A stretch of DNA of 35,885 bases. Source: a virus. Below, one piece after another: positions 30,576 to 35,885 of this stretch. The stretch is taken from positions 1-35,885 of IMG/VR virus record IMGVR_UViG_3300032738_000022. One strand, 5' to 3'. Numbering within the stretch: position 1 is the stretch's first letter; each line of letters starts with the position of its first letter. The position numbers and the translations under genes are program-made. The notes beneath the pieces are model-generated. The model was not told the origin of the DNA, did no database searches, and was given only the letters and a program-made list of their open reading frames with translations.

Positions 30576-30983
30576 ATGGATGAACTAAATAAGAAGCTGG
30601 CAGAGTGGGCAGGATTTAAGGAAGCGGATATTAAAAAGTATTATTATTGGGAAATAGGCGGTGAAAGAGTGGCTAAGTGGATAGAGCCAAATACAGACTA
30701 TCATTGCAAACTGCCTAACTTCACCCAATCCCTAGATGTCTGCTTTAAGTGGCTAGTACCAAAGTTATTTACATGGAGCATAGGGAAAAATTGGGAGTTG
30801 CAGTCTGACTTCACCATCAAGGAGAATGGCATTAAGGCTTCTGTTGACCTTCACTATGTTGACCCCGATAAGTATGACCAAATCAAACCAAGTGAAGCTA
30901 TTGCCGAAACACCAGCCCTTGCCCTCTGCCTAGCTATTGAGAAGCTAATTGACTCTACTAGCACTATTGGTGCTTCCCTCTAG
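30576..30983 (+). CDS. Phage ABA-sandwich domain protein, 135 aa
   Basis: ATG with TTGGAGGTATAAG upstream. Contains LNKKLAEWAGF, WIEPNTDYHCKLPNFTQSLD, CFKWLVPKL and a C-terminal ETPALALCLAIEKLID helix. This order (N-terminal helix, 'LPNFTQS-D' strand turn, 'C-KWLVPKL' helix, strands, 'TPA-ALCLAIEKL' helix) is that of phage ABA-sandwich proteins; the 120-aa protein at 24152 is the second copy. Widespread in phages, function unknown. First gene after its own promoter and upstream of the helicase. Confidence 0.75.
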   Translation: MDELNKKLAEWAGFKEADIKKYYYWEIGGERVAKWIEPNTDYHCKLPNFTQSLDVCFKWLVPKLFTWSIGKNWELQSDFTIKENGIKASVDLHYVDPDKYDQIKPSEAIAETPALALCLAIEKLIDSTSTIGASL

Positions 30984-31014
30984 TAGCTCTATTATATCTT
31001 AATAAGGATGGGTA

Positions 31015-31992
31015 ATGTCAAGTGAACTGCACTCGCATGACAGACAACTATATACTATCTCTGACCTACTATCTTGGACTCCCCCTTCTATAACTCGTAT
31101 CATCTCAGACGGAGTCCTCAACATCCGTAACAAGATGCTCATCTTCGGAGATGAAGGCAGCTGGAAGTCTATGCTTGCACTCCATACTGCCCACTGTCTA
31201 GCACGAGGCACTACCTGGCTAGGCTTCCGTACTACTCCATCTAATACTCTCAAGCTCCAAGTAGAGCTTCCTCTCTATATGGATAGAGATAGAACTAACA
31301 AGTACTGCAATGGTAGCAAGAGTATCTTCCTATCTAAGTATACTCACTCCTCTCCTACTATGGAGCAGCTAGATAGAGTAGATGAACTTGCCACTCAGTA
31401 TGCCTACCCTCCCACAGTAGTAAGCCGCACTGAACAGTTCCTACACATAGATGAATCATCTGGCTTTGAGTCTCTCAAGCGAAGTATAGAATCCTGCATA
31501 TCCTATCTACCTGCTGCTCCTCTAGTAGTAATCCTCGACCCTCTATACAAGATGTTCAATCGCAATCTATCTGACGAACAGGATGTTAAGCCTATGCTAG
31601 AGAAGTTTGACATTCTCATGGAGGACTTAGGTAACCGCTCTGGTATAGGCATATCTACTATCATAATACACCATACTAGGAAGGCTGTAACTGATGACAA
31701 AGGTACTCCTCTATCCCTTGGCAGTCAGGATGCTACAGGCAGTAGGGCTCTAGTCCGCTGGGCTGATACTGTCCTTCGCATAGACCCTGCTCGTAGTGAT
31801 GAGACTATGACTCGTGTAAATCTTACCTTCACCAAGCACCGCAATGCAGAAGCACCGCTGCCTATCATTACACTCCGCTGGAATAGAGATACTCTACATC
31901 CTCGTATACTATCTCGGCGTAGGCCTATAGATGAATCAGAAGACAATGAGCTGGAGATTAGAAGTGACTTAGACTTGAGTACTCTAGAATGA
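31015..31992 (+). CDS. RepA-like hexameric replicative helicase (AAA_25/DnaB superfamily)
   Basis: 325 aa, ATG with AAGGATGGGTA upstream. RecA-fold ATPase: Walker A G45-DEGSWK51-S52, the 'G-x-x-G-S-aromatic-K-S' form seen in RepA-like ATPases; Walker B LVVILDPLYKM with D175; a sensor strand STIIIHHTRK near 214-223; and GSQDATGSRALVRWADTVLR after it, all in RepA/AAA_25 order. Expected to unwind DNA as a ring at the phage origin. The gene uses many C/T-ending and CGT/CGC codons, unlike the purine-rich neighbours, which hints at separate origin. An A+T-rich intergenic region follows. Confidence 0.8.
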   Translation: MSSELHSHDRQLYTISDLLSWTPPSITRIISDGVLNIRNKMLIFGDEGSWKSMLALHTAHCLARGTTWLGFRTTPSNTLKLQVELPLYMDRDRTNKYCNGSKSIFLSKYTHSSPTMEQLDRVDELATQYAYPPTVVSRTEQFLHIDESSGFESLKRSIESCISYLPAAPLVVILDPLYKMFNRNLSDEQDVKPMLEKFDILMEDLGNRSGIGISTIIIHHTRKAVTDDKGTPLSLGSQDATGSRALVRWADTVLRIDPARSDETMTRVNLTFTKHRNAEAPLPIITLRWNRDTLHPRILSRRRPIDESEDNELEIRSDLDLSTLE

Positions 31993-32182
31993 ATAAATAT
32001 AATAGCTAGAGAACCCAGATGGTTAGAGGAGGTATTCTATATGTGATGCATATAATATAATGTATATCTGTTAACGATTATTTATTATCGCCAGTCATAC
32101 CAGTGTCTATGGCATTGACAACTCATCGTACTATATGGTATAATTATATTATCGGTAAGGAGTATATAAGGAGGAAACACTA
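31993..32182 (+). promoter_or_regulatory. A+T-rich intergenic region with promoter (32115-32144)
   Basis: 190 nt without a gene. A strongly A+T-rich block (about 32040-32095, ATATAATATAATGTATAT and TATTTATTATCG) follows the helicase. Then comes a promoter: TTGACA (32115-32120), 18-bp spacer, TATAAT (32139-32144), TGG extended -10. The A+T-rich block next to a helicase gene could be an unwinding element of the origin, but no iterons were found. A strong AAGGAGGAAACACTA before ATG 32183 completes the leader. Confidence 0.75.
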
Positions 32183-32428
32183 ATGGCAAGTTCAGGAGCA
32201 CTACAGAGAGCAGCGCAGGCTTGGTGTACACCAGAGACAGAGAAGATAACTATGGATACTAAGCTGGCAGAGTCCTTTGCTGACATAATTGAAGAGATAT
32301 GGAGTCAGCCTTGGCTTGGCAACGCTACAACTGCAGAGCTAATAGATGAGCTGAGGGCAAGATGTGAAGTTAACGGAACACTTAACTACAAGACAGTAGG
32401 AGGTGATATATTGAAGAAACTACAATAG
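32183..32428 (+). CDS. Conserved small phage protein, 81 aa
   Basis: ATG with AAGGAGGAAACACTA upstream. The stretch LAESFADIIEEIWSQPWLGN then ATTAELIDELRARCEVNGTL and YKTV resembles a small protein type found in other phages ('W-PWLGNATT-ELL-ELRAR'). Helical with one Trp-Pro-Trp element. First gene of the recombination block, so it may serve it. Function unknown. Confidence 0.65.
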   Translation: MASSGALQRAAQAWCTPETEKITMDTKLAESFADIIEEIWSQPWLGNATTAELIDELRARCEVNGTLNYKTVGGDILKKLQ

Positions 32429-32500
32429 TAGCTATTCTGATTCCACTCAATCTTCTAATACCACTAATCATACTAAAACTATTACATTTAGGAGGAAAGC

Positions 32501-33226
32501 ATGGTACAAGAAAATCCAGTAAGCACAAGAGGCCTAATTGATGGTGAGATATTTACTCCGCTGAGAAGAATCACTGGAGTACTAGATGGCTTACCAAGAG
32601 AGAAGGATGACAAGTATAACAGGTACAATATCACTGTAAACCTGAAAGACCTAGAGGTCATAGAGACTACAGAGCCTTACCACTATCCAATATTCTCAGC
32701 CAGGTTCGGCGAGTCTAACAGGAAGAAGTCTAAGTGGGGGATGCTATCTGAATCCTTCAATGAGATTGTAGACTCTATCCTCACTGCTGAGCAGAAGGAC
32801 TCTAACAATCCTAACTACCTAGCACCAAAGGGCAGGACTGATATGAAGGACTGCATTGGCAAGAGAATAGGTCTGGTGATGGCAGATGGAGATGATGGCA
32901 GACCAGCACCACCTATGCTCTATGACGGCAGAGCTGATGAGGATAAGCCTACCCCCACATGGATGGTCTACTCAGTGGAAGGCTTTGGAGTGGCTGGTGG
33001 TCAGGGAGTAACACCACTGGATAAGGCTATGACTATGCTGGATGGTAAGACTCTGGCAGACTTCAATGCTGCTGCACTAGCTGACCCAATAGTCAGAGGA
33101 GATGCTACTCTCCTAGCCTCAATCTCTATGCCTCCATCTGCTCCTAACTCATTCGGTAATACCATGATAGCATCACTCAAGTTTACCATAGATGAAAATG
33201 GAGTATATAAGAAGGTAGTAGCTTAA
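32501..33226 (+). CDS. Candidate ssDNA-binding / recombination protein, 241 aa
   Basis: ATG with TTAGGAGGAAAGC upstream. The first half is beta-rich (EIFTPLRRITGVLDGL, YNRYNITVNLKDLEVIETTE), compatible with an OB fold, the middle carries a basic KKSKWGMLSESF helix region and a DCIGKRIGLVMADGDDGRPA loop, and the end is LKFTIDENGVYKKVVA. Placed directly before a PD-(D/E)XK nuclease and a Sak4-like ATPase, where ssDNA-binding proteins are often found. The fold and role are inferred from this context; no decisive motif is present. Confidence 0.5.
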   Translation: MVQENPVSTRGLIDGEIFTPLRRITGVLDGLPREKDDKYNRYNITVNLKDLEVIETTEPYHYPIFSARFGESNRKKSKWGMLSESFNEIVDSILTAEQKDSNNPNYLAPKGRTDMKDCIGKRIGLVMADGDDGRPAPPMLYDGRADEDKPTPTWMVYSVEGFGVAGGQGVTPLDKAMTMLDGKTLADFNAAALADPIVRGDATLLASISMPPSAPNSFGNTMIASLKFTIDENGVYKKVVA

Positions 33227-33238
33227 CAAAAGAATAGG

Positions 33239-33406
33239 CTTGCTGGTGTCCTGCCAAAAAACTATCGGTATTAGCAGAAGTTGTCCATCTGCGCAGGCGA
33301 AATCCTACCGAGCCAGCAAGGTGCCAGCTACCCCAAAGGGCACTTAGAAGAAAAACAGTAGCGTGAATGAAGGCGAGATTACAGCCAAGTGGCTACTGGC
33401 TGGCAC
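33239..33406 (+). ncRNA. Candidate structured 5' leader RNA (pseudoknot) of the RecB-like gene
   Basis: Perfect nested pairings: CTTGCTGG (33239-33246) with CCAGCAAG (33313-33320); CCTGC (33250-33254) with GCAGG (33293-33297); TCGGTA (33266-33270, from T33265) with TACCGA (33306-33311); GCAGA (33274-33278) with TCTGC (33288-33292). The second and third helices cross, giving an H-type pseudoknot inside a closing stem, with A-rich linkers. Then GTGCC (33321-33325) can pair with GGCAC (33339-33343), or GTGCCAGC (33321-33328) with GCTGGCAC (33399-33406), which touches the AAGGAG of the next gene. I do not recognise a known riboswitch or ribozyme class. Confidence 0.5.
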
Positions 33407-33417
33407 TAAGGAGTATC

Positions 33418-34107
33418 ATGGCAGATAAAACAAAAGCACACGTTAGATACAGAGATTCCAGTGGTAACATAGTTCCTGGAGTTACTACAATCGTAGGCCT
33501 ACTAGCAAAGCCACAACTTATAGTATGGGCTAACAGGCTAGGACTGCAAGGAATTGACAGCACCAGATATACTGATGCTATGGCAGACATAGGAACTCTG
33601 GCTCACTACCTTATCATGTGCCATCTGAAAGGTGAGGATGCTGACACTAGTGACTACTCACCTAATCAGGTCGAGGCTGCTAATAACTGCTTTGCATCAT
33701 ACCTAGCATGGGAGAAGAACCATACACTAGTACCCAAGATTGTTGAAGAGCCACTAGTATCTGATGAACTCAGAGTAGGTGGTACTCCAGACCTGTACTG
33801 CATACTAGATGATGTGCCTACCTTAATAGACTTCAAGACAGGTAAGGCATTATATTCTGATTCCTCACACCAGGTAGCAGGGTATAAGGCTATACTAGAG
33901 GAGAAAGGCAACCCTGTTGAGCAGTGTAGGATTATCAGGATAGGCAGAGATGAAGGCGAAGGCTTTGAGGAGAAGATAATCAGGAATACTAACATAGACT
34001 TTGCAATATTCTCATGCTGCCTGAGCATATACCATTTACAGAAGCAGAGTAGGGAAGAGGAGAAAGTGCAGAAGCAGTTTGAGGAGGATAAAAGGCTTTG
34101 GGACTAG
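33418..34107 (+). CDS. RecB/Cas4-like PD-(D/E)XK exonuclease
   Basis: 229 aa from ATG 33418 with AAGGAGTATC upstream; a longer reading from 33367 has no ribosome binding site and would cover the structured leader. RecB-family nuclease motifs in order: G59-T-L-A-H63, E111/E112, G121-G-T-P-D125, D138-F-K140 (LIDFKTGK), and Q152-x3-Y156 (HQVAGYK). All catalytic positions (H63, D125, D138, K140) are present. It probably degrades one strand to produce ssDNA for the Sak4-like ATPase that overlaps its end. No Cys cluster of the Fe-S type found in true Cas4 is visible. Confidence 0.85.
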   Translation: MADKTKAHVRYRDSSGNIVPGVTTIVGLLAKPQLIVWANRLGLQGIDSTRYTDAMADIGTLAHYLIMCHLKGEDADTSDYSPNQVEAANNCFASYLAWEKNHTLVPKIVEEPLVSDELRVGGTPDLYCILDDVPTLIDFKTGKALYSDSSHQVAGYKAILEEKGNPVEQCRIIRIGRDEGEGFEEKIIRNTNIDFAIFSCCLSIYHLQKQSREEEKVQKQFEEDKRLWD

Positions 34108-34955
34108 ATGACTACATAGGTATTACAGCAATAGTTGGAGATGAAGGAACAGGAAAAACGAGCATGGCTCTAACCTTCCCCCGCTCAGTAGTACACTTTG
34201 ATATAGATGTAGGAGGCTACAGGAGAGCTGCTTGGAGACTAGGAGACACTACAGGCATAGTAACTAGGAGCTATCCTATGCCCATACAAGAGAACAAACT
34301 GATGGGTCAGACCACTGATGCTTCATCAAGGATTCATGTGCCTAAGAAGGTAGAAGGTATGAAAGATATGTGGCAGCAGATAGTGCAGGACTTTGTAGAA
34401 GCCTGCCAAGATACAGCAGTTGCTACTATCATACTAGACTCATCTACTCTCCTATGGAATATCAACCATAAGACAGAGCTACAGATGATACAGGAGAGGC
34501 AACTGGCAAGGCATAAGAAGGAGAAGCCCAACATTCCTTTTGATGAGAATGACTACCGTGAGAGGCTACTACCTGTAGAGTATGGACCTGCTAATGACAG
34601 GATGAGGACTCTGCTTCATACTGCTAGGTCATTCCAGAAGAACCTTGTGCTAGTACACTACCCAACTGATGAGTATGGTACTGTACCTGATGGTAAGGGT
34701 GGTATGGTAGAGGGCAAGACTGGCAAGATAATCCTTGATGGCTTCAAGGAAGTAGTGAAACTAGCAGACCTAATATTGTGGACAAGTATAAAAGAAACCA
34801 TCAAGGAAGGAGGAGTCAAAGAGAAAATTCCAGTTGCTAAAATTACAAAGTGCGGTCTGGAGAGAATGGGCTTAGATGCAATAGGGCTTGAAGTGCCAGC
34901 TACTTATGAAGGGCTAATGAACCTAAGGAACCTGATGGCAGGAGCAATACAATGA
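34098..34955 (+). CDS. Sak4-like RecA-fold ATPase (phage nucleotide-binding, AAA_24)
   Basis: 285 aa. TTG start at 34098, overlapping the nuclease gene by 10 nt, with GGAGG 10 nt upstream; no in-frame ATG or GTG is close. Walker A G14-DEGTG-K20-T21; Walker B ATIILDSSTLLW with D114; a later LVHYPTDEYG strand and FKEVVKLADLILW element follow, as in the single-domain RecA-like annealing proteins of phages. It likely promotes strand annealing or exchange with the nuclease just before it and the candidate ssDNA-binding protein. A short lid/helical insertion (HKTELQMIQERQLARHKKEK) is highly charged. Confidence 0.8.
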   Translation: MGLDDYIGITAIVGDEGTGKTSMALTFPRSVVHFDIDVGGYRRAAWRLGDTTGIVTRSYPMPIQENKLMGQTTDASSRIHVPKKVEGMKDMWQQIVQDFVEACQDTAVATIILDSSTLLWNINHKTELQMIQERQLARHKKEKPNIPFDENDYRERLLPVEYGPANDRMRTLLHTARSFQKNLVLVHYPTDEYGTVPDGKGGMVEGKTGKIILDGFKEVVKLADLILWTSIKETIKEGGVKEKIPVAKITKCGLERMGLDAIGLEVPATYEGLMNLRNLMAGAIQ

Positions 34956-35383
34956 ATACAGGTACTTGCGCTAGATGCAAAAAGGTCTTCTGGGAAGATG
35001 AGATGGCTTCTAATGGTAAGCGCAAACCCGTGTACTGTAGACCATGCGTAGCTGAGATAATGAGAGATTGGCGTAATAATAATCGTAAACGGAACTTAGA
35101 GAATGAAAGGGCATGGCGTAGGAACCATCCTAACAAGTGCAACGAAAGAAACCGTGAATGGAAACTTCTTGAGCCAGAGAAGGTCAAGGCAATTAACGAT
35201 TTGAACAATGCAGTAGTAGCTGGCAGAATAACTAGGCTACCTTGCGAAATGTGTGGAGCCTTTCCTACTGACGCACATCACGATGACTACTCTAAACCCT
35301 TAGAGGTAAGATGGTTATGCCACTCTTGCCACCAGAGGCTGCACCAAGAAAGGAGAGAACAGAGTGCCTCGCCTATATGTTGA
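34952..35383 (+). CDS. HNH endonuclease with extra zinc knuckles
   Basis: 143 aa, ATGA overlap with the ATPase gene. N-terminal zinc site C6-x2-C9 and C29-x2-C32; a basic linker (RNNNRKRNLENERAWRRNHP); then the HNH core C98-x2-C101, H109-H110 in DAHHDDYSKPL, C123-x2-C126-H127 and H131 (WLCHSCHQRLH). The 'AHH-DY-KPL-V-WLC--CH---H' pattern is typical of phage HNH nucleases, which resolve or nick DNA. Its core resembles the HNH gene at 17570. Being inside the recombination operon, it might be a working partner and not merely mobile. Confidence 0.85.
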   Translation: MNTGTCARCKKVFWEDEMASNGKRKPVYCRPCVAEIMRDWRNNNRKRNLENERAWRRNHPNKCNERNREWKLLEPEKVKAINDLNNAVVAGRITRLPCEMCGAFPTDAHHDDYSKPLEVRWLCHSCHQRLHQERREQSASPIC

Positions 35384-35801
35384 CGCTAATCATCAGACCA
35401 TAGCTTATGTTCTAGATGGAGGCGGAAGAGGGTATCAAAGCATACCATCAGGCTATAGCAGTATGGAGGCAAAGTACCTTGCAGTGATATACGGATTAAA
35501 TAGCTACTTTCTTAAATGGCAAAGTGAGCTGGATGCTAGGCAGTATGATATGACTAAGGAGAGTGGAGACTTCTTTAAGGTAGCTACTCCATCTCAGGAG
35601 ACTCCTAGACCTCTGCCTCCACCAGTGTTAGTATTGACAGACAATGAGGTAGTGTACTTGCAGTTAAGTCGTCAAGCCCATATAGGTAATGATAAGCTAA
35701 GGAAGCTAGCCATGAGAGTATGGCAGATGACTCAGAATGTGGAGGTGAAGTATGAGTGGGTGAGTAGGAAAGAGAATCTAGCAGAAATGATGCTAAAGTA
35801 A
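35364..35801 (+). CDS. RNase H-like protein
   Basis: 145 aa. GTG start at 35364 with AGGAG 8 nt upstream, overlapping the HNH gene by 20 nt. RNase H1-type carboxylates: D7 (LYVDANH), E35 (SSMEAKYLAVIYGL), D93 (VLVLTDNEVV), and the C-terminal WVSRKENLAEMMLK where the usual 'N-x-x-A-D' Asp is Glu141. A 25-residue Pro-rich insertion (TPSQETPRPLPPP) separates the second strand group from the third. It likely removes RNA primers or R-loops during phage replication. The D-to-E change at the last metal ligand might reduce activity. Confidence 0.75.
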   Translation: MPRLYVDANHQTIAYVLDGGGRGYQSIPSGYSSMEAKYLAVIYGLNSYFLKWQSELDARQYDMTKESGDFFKVATPSQETPRPLPPPVLVLTDNEVVYLQLSRQAHIGNDKLRKLAMRVWQMTQNVEVKYEWVSRKENLAEMMLK

Positions 35802-35811
35802 AGGAGGAACT

Positions 35812-35885
35812 ATGAGAATGAAACCTGGAGGCAGAAAAATTAGTCTTATGGATGAGATTGCAGATGTAATCTCAGATGCCTTACC
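35812..35885 (+). CDS. Start of an unidentified gene, C-terminus off the window
   Basis: ATG with AAAGGAGGAACT upstream, 10 nt after the RNase H-like stop. Only 24 residues are visible (MRMKPGGRKISLMDEIADVI, SDAL). Too little for a family. Same operon direction and strong ribosome binding site make it real. Confidence 0.6.
   Translation, partial: MRMKPGGRKISLMDEIADVISDAL

Noticed and set aside
33367-33417. Upstream start for the RecB-like nuclease
   Set aside because: No ribosome binding site before ATG 33367; ATG 33418 has AAGGAG and begins just before the conserved part.
1-35885. tRNA genes, CRISPR arrays, insertion sequences, integrase or attachment sites
   Set aside because: No tRNA T-loop/acceptor arrangement, no spaced direct repeats, no transposase or recombinase catalytic motif was found on either strand.

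Overview
The window is a contiguous piece of a tailed double-stranded DNA phage (Caudoviricetes), or possibly a prophage. It encodes a large terminase, portal, scaffold, HK97-type capsid protein, tail and fibre proteins, and a replication/recombination set. The host looks bacterial: there are seven good sigma-70-type promoters (TTGACA, 17-18 bp spacer, TG-N extended -10) and strong AGGAGG ribosome binding sites before nearly every gene. I cannot name the host. Arginine is mostly AGA/AGG and A+T seems slightly above half by eye. No integrase, CI-type repressor, tRNA or CRISPR was seen, so nothing here argues for lysogeny.

Layout. Positions 1-22982 are transcribed leftwards (minus strand) and hold the late genes. 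In transcription order they are: a small-terminase-like protein, a LAGLIDADG homing endonuclease, a tiny arginine-rich protein, a holin-like protein, two more small basic proteins, two large fibre proteins, an HNH endonuclease, an 85-aa protein, the large terminase, a small nuclease-like protein, the portal, a 1983-aa giant virion protein, scaffold, major capsid protein, a decoration-like protein, a run of very small proteins, and tail/adaptor proteins to the left edge. Two near-identical promoters (before the small terminase and before the scaffold) drive this block.

Positions 22983-23117 are a divergent promoter region. From 23118 to the right edge everything is on the plus strand: about 30 small early-type genes (zinc-binding proteins, two phage ABA-sandwich paralogues, YopX, an HTH protein), then a RepA-like hexameric helicase (31015), and a recombination module made of a candidate ssDNA-binding protein, a RecB/Cas4-like PD-(D/E)XK nuclease, a Sak4-like RecA-fold ATPase, an HNH endonuclease and an RNase H-like protein (32501-35801).

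The most unusual parts are regulatory. (a) At 25181-25583 a short operon has two palindromic operators 25 bp apart, an extended -10 promoter, a hairpin that buries the first Shine-Dalgarno sequence, a second set of mutually exclusive hairpins between the two genes, and a strong terminator after it. The second gene has composition unlike its neighbours. (b) At 33239-33417 an untranslated stretch before the RecB-like nuclease can form a nested, pseudoknotted fold followed by a strand that can pair either locally or next to the nuclease ribosome binding site. (c) Three promoters have -10 boxes that create false upstream start codons, and the true leaders are probably very short. Separation of the small and large terminase genes by about 5 kb of fibre, holin-like, basic-protein and endonuclease genes is also unusual.
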